64,000 nucleotides of DNA from Rhizobium herbae (GTDB lineage Bacteria > Pseudomonadota > Alphaproteobacteria > Rhizobiales > Rhizobiaceae), in NCBI RefSeq assembly GCF_017873135.1, contig NZ_JAGGJV010000001.1:372001-436000 (forward strand), read 5' to 3'. Made by a program: the position numbers and the translations under genes. The notes under the pieces were generated by a model, which was not told the DNA's origin, ran no database searches, and saw only the letters and a list, made by a program, of their open reading frames with translations. Below, one piece after another: positions 27,084 through 37,795 of the stretch (the first letter of the stretch is position 1; each line of letters begins with the position of its first letter).

Positions 27084-27233
27084 ATGCAGCAGTTAGCCAG
27101 TTTCCAATCAGCAGGCAAGGACGCCCGCGCAACAACCGACCGGGCCAGCCTGTCTGGCGCCGTCATCCGCCTCGCCGCCGTTTTCTCACTTGCCGGCACC
27201 GTTCAGCTTCTGGCCGGTTGGCTTCTGCGCTGA
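27084..27233 (+). CDS. small membrane protein, 49 residues
   Basis: The frame starts MQQLASFQSAGKDARATTDR and ends with a hydrophobic helix VIRLAAVFSLAGTVQLLAGW followed by LLR. GGAAG lies about eight bases upstream. It looks like a one-pass inner-membrane peptide. No family recognised. Confidence 0.45.
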   Translation: MQQLASFQSAGKDARATTDRASLSGAVIRLAAVFSLAGTVQLLAGWLLR

Positions 27234-27260
27234 GACGAGCGTCCGGCCCCCATCAACAAC

Positions 27261-27557
27261 ATGAAGGTTACAAGGATCATGGGCAGTAGATATCCCATAC
27301 AACGCGCGCTTTCGACAACGCCGCGCTTCACCGTCGGCCGGGATCACCATGGCTGGTGGGTCGTGCACGATCGGCTCGGCCGCGTCGGCGGACTGTTTGC
27401 CAACGAAGCGGCGGCGCTGCATTTTGCCGGCGAGGAAAGCAATCACGACGCCCGCGCGGTCTGCCGCGCCCCCACCGGCAAATGTGTCGAACTCGACGGG
27501 CTGTCGACAACTGGCGCCGCGACGACAGAGAGGCCCCCTTTGCGGCGTTATGCCTGA
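27261..27557 (+). CDS. hypothetical protein, 98 residues
   Basis: The central part FTVGRDHHGWWVVHDRLGRV followed by GGLFANEAAALHFAGEES shows a strand with a WWV core, a second strand and a helix, a pattern seen in many small cytoplasmic proteins of rhizobia. I cannot assign a family or function. The start may be the ATG at 27279, which has AAGGA just upstream. A strong terminator follows the stop, so the gene closes the short cluster that includes the small membrane protein. Confidence 0.6.
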   Translation: MKVTRIMGSRYPIQRALSTTPRFTVGRDHHGWWVVHDRLGRVGGLFANEAAALHFAGEESNHDARAVCRAPTGKCVELDGLSTTGAATTERPPLRRYA

Positions 27558-27564
27558 AGCCTTT

Positions 27565-27605
27565 GGGAGCGCCCGCTTTCCCCGGGCGAACGCGCTCCCC
27601 TTTTT
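27565..27605 (+). terminator. intrinsic terminator
   Basis: GGGAGCG pairs with CGCTCCC, with an inner CCCG/CGGG stem, and is followed by CTTTTT. It ends the transcript of the 98-residue gene. Confidence 0.85.
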
Positions 27606-27731
27606 CCTTCGAAAGATCGATAAGATTTGTCTTAAATGCCAGTGCTCGATTTCACCGGGATGAAACAGCGGCCGGGTTAAAGAGGATCGATTGCCACATC
27701 AGAAGGAGCGCCCGTTAAGGGCAGATCGTCA

Positions 27732-28067
27732 ATGACCCTCGTCGTTACCATGTCAGCCACGACAGCGGCTTACGCGGCGCAAGCCGTGAAGCCGTCCGCA
27801 CGCGTGAGCGGCGACGGCCCGACCGACGAGGCGATCACTTTGCTTTCTGCTCGGCCAAAGGACGATGCGGCCAACACGCATGCCGCGATCGCGGCCCTTC
27901 GCAGTCCGACATCGCTGTCACTGATGCTGATGAGTTCCAACGGCCGCCTGCCGCAGGGCACCCGTGGCGAAGCGGTACGCCGCTACATGGAATTCGAGCC
28001 GGATGAGCCGGAATCCGATGACAGCGACGAAGCCTTGCACCAGGACGACGAAACGGCCGGCGACTGA
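27732..28067 (+). CDS. hypothetical protein with acidic C-terminus
   Basis: An 111-residue protein with an alanine/threonine-rich beginning, a helix-forming middle (HAAIAALRSPTSLSLMLMSS, RGEAVRRYMEF) and a very acidic tail (EPDEPESDDSDEALHQDDE). AAGGG lies about nine bases before the ATG; a second start six codons later is possible. No family recognised. Convergent with the copper-chaperone gene. Confidence 0.45.
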   Translation: MTLVVTMSATTAAYAAQAVKPSARVSGDGPTDEAITLLSARPKDDAANTHAAIAALRSPTSLSLMLMSSNGRLPQGTRGEAVRRYMEFEPDEPESDDSDEALHQDDETAGD

Positions 28068-28167
28068 TACGAAGTCTCCATCTCTGCTTTGCGAAACAGC
28101 CTGCGCCACAAGATGATGGCGGCCCGGTTTGCCGCGCCGCCATCCGTCCGGTAAAACTCGGTGAAAA

Positions 28168-29160
28168 TCAATTGTGCTTGTGCGCACCGCCGGCCGCGTT
28201 GCCGACGGGAAGCGTGTAGTCGACCTTGCCGGCCTTTTCGAAGGTCAGCGTTACCGGAATGCTGTCACCCTCGGCGAACGGCTTCTTCACATCCATGAAC
28301 ATCAGGTGCAGGCCACCGCTTTCAAGTTTGACGGTTTCGCCGGCCGGAACGGCAATGCCGCCGTCCAGCTTGCGCATCTTCATCACGTCGTTCTGCATGG
28401 TCATCTCGTGCAGCTCGACGCGGCCTGCAGCCGGGCTTTCGACGGATACCAGCGTATCCTCTTCGCTGCCGTCGTTCTTGACCACGAAGCCGCCGCCGCC
28501 GACCTTGGCGCCGGGCAGCATCGCCTTCACCGCGCCGCCGGAAATCTCCAGCGAACCGGCTTTGACCGGCGCGTCGGCCATTCCCGCCATGCCGGTCATT
28601 CCGGCCATATCATCATGGTGATGTCCACCAGCCTGCGCCGGCGTCACGGTGATCGTCGGAGCGGGATGCTCCAGCGCATGGGCGCTCTGGCCTTCGGCGG
28701 CGATCTGGTCCCAGACGACCTTGTCCGAAGCGCCGCAGAGCTGCGTCACCGGAAAGGCAAGCTGCGTCTCCTTATCGAAGCCGGAGATTTTGCCGTTGAT
28801 GACGAAGGTGTCGTAATAGTCGTCGGACAGGTTGCCGTTCTTCCAGCGGATTTCGAGCGGGCCGGAAGTGACGGCCTTGCCGTGATTGTCGTAGCTCTTG
28901 CGGTAGTCGCCCTTGATGATCTCAAGCTCCCAGCCGGCTTTCGGCTGCGGCTTGGCGAAGACGAAACCCTCCGGCAGCTTCACCTGAACTTCGGTGGTTG
29001 CCTTGCCGTCGCAGCCATGGGGGATCTGCAGCACGGCGTTAAAGCTGCTTTCCGAGGCAACCTCGTCCTGCTCGAAGGACGCATGCGCATGAGCGGTAGC
29101 GGCAGTGCCAAGCGAAAGTGCAAGTGCAAGTGCAAGAAATGTCGTTCTGGTCGTTGTCAT
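28168..29160 (-). CDS. fused YcnI (DUF1775) and PCuAC copper chaperone protein
   Basis: A secreted protein of 330 residues with two copper-related domains. After a signal peptide (LALALALSLGTAATAHA) comes His-Ala-Ser, the N-terminal histidine that YcnI/DUF1775 proteins use to bind copper, and the domain with IPHGCDGKATTEVQVKLPEG. A Met/His-rich linker (HHHDDMAGMTGMAGM) leads to a C-terminal PCuAC (DUF461) domain with the HEM...MKM...GLHLMFM copper-binding methionine/histidine motif. PCuAC hands Cu(I) to cytochrome oxidase. GGAG lies eight bases before the ATG. A DUF2946-like gene sits just upstream on the same strand. Confidence 0.88.
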   Translation of the reverse strand: MTTTRTTFLALALALSLGTAATAHAHASFEQDEVASESSFNAVLQIPHGCDGKATTEVQVKLPEGFVFAKPQPKAGWELEIIKGDYRKSYDNHGKAVTSGPLEIRWKNGNLSDDYYDTFVINGKISGFDKETQLAFPVTQLCGASDKVVWDQIAAEGQSAHALEHPAPTITVTPAQAGGHHHDDMAGMTGMAGMADAPVKAGSLEISGGAVKAMLPGAKVGGGGFVVKNDGSEEDTLVSVESPAAGRVELHEMTMQNDVMKMRKLDGGIAVPAGETVKLESGGLHLMFMDVKKPFAEGDSIPVTLTFEKAGKVDYTLPVGNAAGGAHKHN

Positions 29161-29263
29161 AATCTGTCTCCGGACCGGTCTGGCCACCGTGGGCAGGACG
29201 GTCAACGCCGTATCAGGCGGCTGAATACTCTGGATAATCTGGAAAATCGCCGAGGCGAAGACG

Positions 29264-29650
29264 TCAGAGCGAGAGCGGAGGTGCGCGCGATTGCGGCAGG
29301 GTGCGTGGCTGCGAGATGAAAAGCGGGTGAAAATCAGGCTTGGCCGAAACGAACGCCGCCAAGCGGATGACAAGATAGCTTTCACCGGGTGGCGTCGGCA
29401 GAAGCACGGACGCGGCCAGCCGGCAATAGTCACAGACCGGAGCCAGGCCTTCGTGCGAGGAGCCATGGCCATCGACACCATCCAGCCCGAAGCAGATATC
29501 GATCGATCCATCCGGCAGCATATACTGCGCTGCCATCGCCGGGGTGATCTGACGGGCGAAGGCGGGCTGGTGGGCAAACGACAGGAATAGGAGCGCAAGC
29601 GCTGAAAGCACCCGCACCGCACCCTGCATATGTCGCCCGGCCTTGGCCAT
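29264..29650 (-). CDS. DUF2946-like exported protein
   Basis: A 128-residue protein with an N-terminal signal or membrane helix (RVLSALALLFLSFAHQPAFA) and a CDYCRLAA motif in the middle, the cysteine pair expected for the DUF2946 group linked to copper handling. CFGLDGVDGHGSSHEG before it adds His and Cys. It probably acts in the periplasm or inner membrane. GGAG eight bases upstream supports the ATG at 29650. The YcnI-PCuAC gene follows 103 bases later, and the two likely form one operon. Confidence 0.6.
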   Translation of the reverse strand: MAKAGRHMQGAVRVLSALALLFLSFAHQPAFARQITPAMAAQYMLPDGSIDICFGLDGVDGHGSSHEGLAPVCDYCRLAASVLLPTPPGESYLVIRLAAFVSAKPDFHPLFISQPRTLPQSRAPPLSL

Positions 29651-29778
29651 CAATGATCTCCGTCTTGGAGAATTGCGTTATCCTCTCGATGGGAAAAAAG
29701 CAAAGGCAGATTTGCCGCATCCAGGCAGAGACGTAAAACAGCCACGACAAAAATCTGTTCGGGCGCGACATTTTGCGC

Positions 29779-29807
29779 TTGCCAAGCTGCTGGCATCGCC
29801 GTTATCT
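29779..29807 (+). promoter_or_regulatory. sigma70-type promoter for gcvTHP
   Basis: TTGCCA (-35) and TTATCT (-10) are separated by exactly 17 bases. Transcription would begin near 29814, just before the glycine riboswitch. Confidence 0.6.
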
Positions 29808-29821
29808 GAAATCGATCTTGT

Positions 29822-29985
29822 TGGGAGAATCCGGGTGACACCGGTGCCGAAGGAGCAACCGCCCCGGAAACTCTCAGGCCAAAGGACCAGCAAGGTGCCG
29901 GTAGGACTCTGGAGAGAAGCATTTCCGCTCGCCGAAGGGATAACAATCTCAGGCAAAGGGACAGAGGGGGCTCGAGGAAACGACG
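29822..29985 (+). ncRNA. tandem glycine riboswitch
   Basis: The leader contains two copies of the glycine-aptamer core: GCCGAAGGAGCAA with CTCTCAGGCCAAAGGACC (first aptamer, 29846 onward), then ACTCTGGAGAG, and a shorter second copy with GCCGAAGGGATAACAATCTC and AGGCAAAGGGACAGAGG. This order matches the cooperative tandem riboswitch that switches on gcvT when glycine is abundant. The start of gcvT lies about 60 bases downstream, so control of translation or transcription are both possible. Confidence 0.93.
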
Positions 29986-30041
29986 CACGAAATGCGCCGT
30001 GGAGATGAGCCGGCGCGTTGCGCCAGACCTGGAGGCCGGAC

Positions 30042-31181
30042 TTGGACGATCATTCCCCTTTGAAACAGACGCCGCTGCATGCGCTGCACGTGTCGCTCGG
30101 CGCCCGCATGGTGCCGTTTGCCGGCTACGACATGCCGGTACAATATCCGGCCGGCGTCATGAAGGAGCATCTCCAAACCCGCTCCGCCGCCGGGCTGTTC
30201 GACGTCTCCCATATGGGGCAGATCATCCTTCGCCCCAAATCAGGAAAGATAGAGGACGCAGCGCTTGCACTCGAAAAGCTGGTGCCAGTTGATGTACTCG
30301 GGCTTGCCGAGGGGCGCCAGCGCTACGGGCTTTTCACCAATGACAAGGGCGGCATTCTCGACGACCTGATGATCGCCAATCGCGGTGACCACCTCTTTCT
30401 CGTCGTCAACGCCTCCTGCAAGGACGAGGACTTCGCTCACCTGCAAAAGCATCTCGGCGAGACCTGCGAGCTGTCTCTGCTCGACGACCGCGCGCTGATT
30501 GCTCTGCAGGGGCCGCGTGCCGAGTGCGTGCTCGCCGAACTCTGGGCCGATATCGCCACCATGCGTTTCATGGATGTCGCCGAGGCCGACCTGCATGACG
30601 TGCCCTGCATCATTTCGCGCTCGGGCTACACCGGCGAAGACGGTTTTGAAATCTCCATTCCCTCAGCATCGGCAGAAGATGTCACGCGCCGCATCCTCGA
30701 GCATCCCGATGTGATGCCGATCGGCCTTGGTGCACGCGACTCGCTGCGTCTCGAAGCGGGACTGTGTCTCTACGGAAACGACATCGATACAACCACGACG
30801 CCGGTCGAGGCAGGCCTGGAATGGGCGATGCAGACGGCTCGCCGGGCGGGTGGCGCGCGCGAAGGCGGCTTCCCCGGCGCGGACACTATCCTGCGCCAGT
30901 TTGCCGGCGGCGCCGGCCGCCGCCGCGTCGGGCTGAAGCCGGAAGGCAAGGCCCCGGTTCGCGGCGGAGCGCCGCTCTTTGCCGATGCCGAGGGCAAGGT
31001 GCCGGTCGGCACCGTCACCTCCGGCGGTTTCGGCCCGAGCGCCGACCATCCCGTCGCCATGGGCTATGTCGATATTGCCCACACTGCCAATGGTACCCAG
31101 GTTTTCGCGGAAGTGCGCGGCAAATATCTGCCCGTCACTGTCGCCGCCCTGCCCTTCATCACCCCCACCTACAAACGCTGA
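30042..31181 (+). CDS. gcvT: glycine cleavage system T protein (aminomethyltransferase)
   Basis: GcvT moves the methylene group from lipoyl-GcvH to tetrahydrofolate and releases ammonia. The 379-residue protein begins LKQTPLHALHVSLGARMVPF and contains GLFDVSHMGQI, SRSGYTGEDGFEI and GLGARDSLRLEAGLCLYGND, all family signatures. The likely start is TTG at 30042, which has GGAGG six bases upstream; an earlier TTG at 30018 is in frame but lacks such a signal. It heads the gcvT-gcvH-gcvP operon behind a glycine riboswitch. Confidence 0.95.
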   Translation: MDDHSPLKQTPLHALHVSLGARMVPFAGYDMPVQYPAGVMKEHLQTRSAAGLFDVSHMGQIILRPKSGKIEDAALALEKLVPVDVLGLAEGRQRYGLFTNDKGGILDDLMIANRGDHLFLVVNASCKDEDFAHLQKHLGETCELSLLDDRALIALQGPRAECVLAELWADIATMRFMDVAEADLHDVPCIISRSGYTGEDGFEISIPSASAEDVTRRILEHPDVMPIGLGARDSLRLEAGLCLYGNDIDTTTTPVEAGLEWAMQTARRAGGAREGGFPGADTILRQFAGGAGRRRVGLKPEGKAPVRGGAPLFADAEGKVPVGTVTSGGFGPSADHPVAMGYVDIAHTANGTQVFAEVRGKYLPVTVAALPFITPTYKR

Positions 31182-31196
31182 TCTGGAGCTGAACCC

Positions 31197-31558
31197 ATGC
31201 TGAAATTTACCGATGAACATGAATGGCTGAAAATCGAGGGTGACGTCGCAACGGTCGGCATTACCGCGCATGCCGCCGAACAGCTCGGCGATCTGGTCTT
31301 CGTGGAACTTCCGGAAACCGGTGCTGCCCTCGACAAGGGCGCAACCGCTGCCACCGTTGAATCCGTCAAGGCGGCTTCCGATGTCTATTGTCCGCTGGAT
31401 GGCGAGATTGTCGAGACCAATCAGGCGATCGTCGACGATCCGTCGCTGGTCAACAGCGATCCGCAAGGGGCTGGCTGGTTCTTCAAGCTGAAGCTCTCTG
31501 ATCCGTCCGCCGTCAACGCGCTGCTGGATGAGGCCGCCTACAAGGAGCTGATCGCCTG

Positions 31559-31559
<1 letters not shown>
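31197..31559 (+). CDS. gcvH: glycine cleavage system H protein
   Basis: The 120-residue lipoyl carrier of the glycine cleavage complex. The lipoylated lysine lies in [19 protein letters not shown], and the N-terminal [20 protein letters not shown] is typical. It follows gcvT by 15 bases and its stop shares one base with the gcvP start (TGATG), so expression is tightly coupled. Confidence 0.97.
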
Positions 31560-34423
<2,864 letters not shown>

Positions 34424-34434
34424 CTGATAACCGA

Positions 34435-34460
34435 AAGGGGCGCATCGGGCGCCCCTTCTT
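34435..34460 (+). terminator. intrinsic terminator after gcvP
   Basis: AAGGGGCGC pairs perfectly with GCGCCCCTT around a five-base loop, followed by CTTCTT. It may also serve the convergent response-regulator gene, since the minus strand reads CCCCTTTC after the stem. Confidence 0.8.
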
Positions 34461-34482
34461 CGTTCGTGCAATACGATGTGAA

Positions 34483-34908
34483 CTACAGCGGCCTTCGTGT
34501 ATGCGGGTGAACCGCGACATCGACCCAGAAACGCGTGAAGCCCTCCGCAAACGTCCTGTAGCCGCTGACTGACGATGGTTTCAGCGTATAGGCGTTCGCG
34601 CCGCAGGCATAGGACGTATAGACGTCGCTCGGATTCATCGATGAGGTCAGCATGATGACGGGAAGAACCGCCGTCTTTTCGTTCGTGCGGATGCGCTTCA
34701 GCAATTCCATGCCGTTTGTTCCGGGCATGTTGATATCGAGCAGGACATAGTCGAACGGCTCCCGCGAAAGCCGGCGGGCAGCGACATCGCCATCCGTGAC
34801 ATGGGTGATTTCCAGCTCACCGCCAAGATCGGAAAAGGCGCGCATGACAAAATGGGCGTCAATCAGATCGTCATCGACGACGAGCAGCTTTTTGATCCGA
34901 GTTCCCAC
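34483..34908 (-). CDS. single-domain response regulator
   Basis: A 141-residue stand-alone receiver domain without an output domain. The acidic pocket is DDD at 12-14, the phosphorylated residue is Asp58 in VLLDINMPGTNGMELL, with Ser/Thr at 88-89 (LTSS) and Lys110 in YTLKPSS. It belongs to the group often paired with PAS or phytochrome kinases (Rcp1-like). The kinase gene lies seven bases upstream on the same strand, and is the obvious partner. Confidence 0.92.
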   Translation of the reverse strand: MGTRIKKLLVVDDDLIDAHFVMRAFSDLGGELEITHVTDGDVAARRLSREPFDYVLLDINMPGTNGMELLKRIRTNEKTAVLPVIMLTSSMNPSDVYTSYACGANAYTLKPSSVSGYRTFAEGFTRFWVDVAVHPHTRRPL

Positions 34909-34915
34909 GTGCGTC

Positions 34916-36796
34916 TTACTTTCCGCCGGATTGTCTCATGTCCGGAAAAACCAGCATGAAACGTGCACCCTCCGTGAATGTCGTGTCAAGCTCGATGGAG
35001 CCGTTGTGGCTCTCGGCTATCCGTTTTGCCAACGCCAGTCCAATACCGGTGCCCTGATAGACCGTTTCATCCCTGTGCAGCCGCTGGAAGACATCGAAAA
35101 TCTTCTTTGAAAACCGCGGATCGATACCGATGCCGTTGTCCTGGAAATAAAACCGGATGGAGCCCTCCTCTTTCTCGGCGTAAATCCTGATGATCGGTTT
35201 TACATCGTCTCTGCGGTACTTGACGGCGTTGCCGATCAGATTCTGGCAAAGGCGCTTGAGCAATTCGGGATCGCCTCTCACCTGCGGCAAAGGCGAGAGT
35301 TCGATGCTGGCCTCGGCTTCGCGAATGAAACTGTCGAGATTGAGGATCGCATCGGAAATCACATCGGTCATCGATACTGTCTGCCAATGGCTGATCTGAT
35401 CGGCGATCTGGGCATAGTCCAGCAGGCTGTCGATCAGCTGGTCCATCCGCCGTGCGCTCTGGCGCAGATGTTTGGCATAGAGTGGAAGCTCTTCCAGATT
35501 GCCACTGGCCACATCCTCGCCGATCATTTCGGAAAACATCGACATATGGCGCAGCGGCGCCTTCAAGTCATGGGAGACGGTGCCGGTGAACTGGTTGAGC
35601 GCCTCGTTCTTGCGCTGCAACTCGGCGCTTTGCTGGGCAATCCGTGCCTGTTGCCGCTTCAACTCCGTGATGTCGCGTCCGACGGTGATATATTCGACCA
35701 GTTTCCGTCCGTCGAAGACTGCCATGTTCGACCAGAAAATCCAGAAATCGCTGCCATCGGCAAGTTGCTGGCGCTGTTCGCGCGTGACGATAGGTTCATC
35801 CGGCGACAGATTTGCAAGGACAAGGGACAGCGGCGCGCGGTCGCGTTCCGGAACGAAATCCAGGAGCGGCCTGCCGATCAGTTCGTCGGACGTCAGGCCC
35901 GTGAACTGGGCATATCGCTCGTTGACGAAAATGTAGGTTAAGTCCTTGGAAACGCGGGTGATGAAGTCAGGGATATTCTGGACCAGCGTATAATATTCCA
36001 GCCGCTGCCGGTCGCGCGCGCGTTCGGCTTCCTTCAGTTCGGTGACGTCGATACGCAGCACAACGGTGTTGCCGTCCGTGGCCTTCAGATTCTCGACCTG
36101 CAGCCACCGTCCGTCGGCATAGGGGAACACCTGTGCCTTGCCGCTCGGATTGCGAAAATCCGCTATCCGGCTTTCGATCCACGCCTTGGCATCCGGCGAG
36201 CCGACCGGAATGAACGGGTAGTTGCCGGCTTCATAGACCGCGACAAGGATTTCCTCCGCGGTCATACCGATATGGAGACCAGCACCAGCCGCGCCCAGGA
36301 TCCGTCGATAGGCTTCATTGAAGACGAGAAGTTTCTCGTCCTTGTCGAAAATCGCAAATCCTTCCGGGATCGCCTGTACGGCTGCATTGAGCATGTCGAC
36401 AGTTTTCTTGCGCTCCCTGTCGAGCGCCAGAATATCCGAGATATCGTGCACGACACCGATAAAGCCCAGCATTGTTCCGTCGTCGCCTATGACCTGGGTC
36501 GACCGCAGCCGTGCCGAAAACGCCGAACCGTCCTTGCGGGCAAACAGATAGATACCATCGGAGACAGGTTCGCCAGGTGCCCTGCTTGCCCCCTTGTTCA
36601 TGCATGCTTCGTAGTCCTGCTGCGATCCGTAGAGTATCCGCGCCGGACGATCGGCGATTTCACTCAGAGAATAGCCGAACTGTTTCAATGTCGATTGATT
36701 GGCGGCACGGATGATCTTGTCGGAATCCACGATGATCACAGGGTCGGGGAAACTGTCGTACAGAGCCTGGATGAAATGTTTCTGCGCAATCGGCAT
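34916..36796 (-). CDS. multi-PAS sensor histidine kinase
   Basis: A 626-residue soluble kinase with three PAS domains at about 10-120, 140-250 and 265-380, then a HisKA domain with the phosphorylated His409 in GTVSHDLKAPLRHMSMFSEM and a HATPase_c domain (N box CQNLIGNAVKYRRD, G boxes DNGIGIDPRF and GTGIGLALAKRIAE). No membrane helix is seen, so it senses a cytoplasmic signal, perhaps redox, light or a ligand held by a PAS domain. It is co-transcribed with the receiver protein that follows. Confidence 0.9.
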   Translation of the reverse strand: MPIAQKHFIQALYDSFPDPVIIVDSDKIIRAANQSTLKQFGYSLSEIADRPARILYGSQQDYEACMNKGASRAPGEPVSDGIYLFARKDGSAFSARLRSTQVIGDDGTMLGFIGVVHDISDILALDRERKKTVDMLNAAVQAIPEGFAIFDKDEKLLVFNEAYRRILGAAGAGLHIGMTAEEILVAVYEAGNYPFIPVGSPDAKAWIESRIADFRNPSGKAQVFPYADGRWLQVENLKATDGNTVVLRIDVTELKEAERARDRQRLEYYTLVQNIPDFITRVSKDLTYIFVNERYAQFTGLTSDELIGRPLLDFVPERDRAPLSLVLANLSPDEPIVTREQRQQLADGSDFWIFWSNMAVFDGRKLVEYITVGRDITELKRQQARIAQQSAELQRKNEALNQFTGTVSHDLKAPLRHMSMFSEMIGEDVASGNLEELPLYAKHLRQSARRMDQLIDSLLDYAQIADQISHWQTVSMTDVISDAILNLDSFIREAEASIELSPLPQVRGDPELLKRLCQNLIGNAVKYRRDDVKPIIRIYAEKEEGSIRFYFQDNGIGIDPRFSKKIFDVFQRLHRDETVYQGTGIGLALAKRIAESHNGSIELDTTFTEGARFMLVFPDMRQSGGK

Positions 36797-36843
36797 CGCG
36801 TTACTCGATCCATGCCCCGGCCGCGTTTGTCAGCAGAACATAA

Positions 36844-36879
36844 AAACAGAAAAAGAGACTGGCGCAAACCAATCTCTTT
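36844..36879 (-). terminator. intrinsic terminator of the suf operon
   Basis: On the minus strand AAAGAGATTGG pairs with CCAGTCTCTTT (one mismatch), followed by TTCTGTTTTT. It lies about 40 bases after the last suf gene. Confidence 0.75.
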
Positions 36880-36920
36880 CCAGATCCGGGATATTCGACC
36901 GCGCTTTCGCGCCAAGACGC

Positions 36921-37313
36921 TTAGCCGGCTCGAACGACCGCATCGCCCTTTGCTGCAAGCGCAGCCAGATCGGCGGGCTTCAATTCGACGGATTCGCCGC
37001 AGCCGCAGGCCGACGTCTGGTTCGGATTATTGAAGGTGAAGCCGGAGCGCAGCGTCGTGATTTCGAAGTCCATCCGGGTTCCGAGCAGGTAGAGTACGGC
37101 TTCGGGGGCAACCCAGACCTTGGCACCCTGATGCTCGACCAGGTCATCCTTGGGGTTGGCCGCAGTGACGAGATCGATGGCATATTCCATGCCGGCGCAT
37201 CCGCCCTTCTTGATCCCGACGCGAATACCCTCGGCCGCGCCGCCGGCATTCTCGACGATCGCCTTGACGCGGCCCGCCGCCGCATCGCTCAAACTCATGA
37301 CTGCAAAGCCCAT
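36921..37313 (-). CDS. sufA: iron-sulfur cluster assembly A-type carrier (SufA/IscA)
   Basis: A 130-residue A-type carrier that holds and transfers Fe-S clusters. Its three conserved cysteines are in KKGGCAGMEYAID and SACGCGESVEL. It is the last gene of the suf operon, downstream of sufT, and is followed by a terminator. GGAG lies nine bases before the ATG; a start five codons later is possible. Confidence 0.92.
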   Translation of the reverse strand: MGFAVMSLSDAAAGRVKAIVENAGGAAEGIRVGIKKGGCAGMEYAIDLVTAANPKDDLVEHQGAKVWVAPEAVLYLLGTRMDFEITTLRSGFTFNNPNQTSACGCGESVELKPADLAALAAKGDAVVRAG

Positions 37314-37403
37314 CGGCCATTTCTCCTTATGCGATCAGGTTCAAGGCCTGATGCTTTCCGAGTCTTGAATGTAATGCGTGGCGGTTAAGGGATCAATACG
37401 CGA

Positions 37404-37784
37404 TCAGTACCAGCCGACGGCGACCTGCGCCTCTTCCGACATGCGATCCGGCGTCCACGGCGGATCGAAGGTCATCGACACTTCGACGCCCGATACACCC
37501 TCAACGGCGCTGACTGCGTTCTCCACCCAGCCCGGCATCTCGCCGGCCACCGGGCAGCCGGGCGCCGTCAGCGTCATGGCGATCTTGACCATGCGGTCGT
37601 CTTCGATGTCGATCTTGTAGATCAGCCCGAGTTCGAAGATATCGGCCGGAATTTCCGGGTCGTACACCGTCTTCAGCGCGGAAATGACGTCGTCGCTGAG
37701 GCGTGCCAGTTCGTCGGCCGGGATTGCGGAATGAACGATCCCTTCGCGGACGTCGATCTTGTCTTCGGTCGTATCAAGGCTCAT
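37404..37784 (-). CDS. sufT: SufT, DUF59 (MIP18) Fe-S assembly factor
   Basis: A 126-residue protein made of a DUF59 domain, with DVISALKTVYDPEIPADIFE followed by LGLIYKIDI and the cysteine-containing LTAPGCPVAGEMPGWVENAV. SufT assists maturation of Fe-S proteins. The stop of sufS lies 11 bases upstream and AAGGA precedes the ATG, consistent with one operon. Confidence 0.92.
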   Translation of the reverse strand: MSLDTTEDKIDVREGIVHSAIPADELARLSDDVISALKTVYDPEIPADIFELGLIYKIDIEDDRMVKIAMTLTAPGCPVAGEMPGWVENAVSAVEGVSGVEVSMTFDPPWTPDRMSEEAQVAVGWY

Positions 37785-37795
37785 CGGACTATTCC

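Noticed and set aside
29101-29160. Short tandem repeat GCAAGT in the signal-peptide region of the YcnI-PCuAC gene
   Set aside because: Three copies encode the Leu-Ala run of the signal peptide and are explained by the hydrophobic core; no sign of phase variation.
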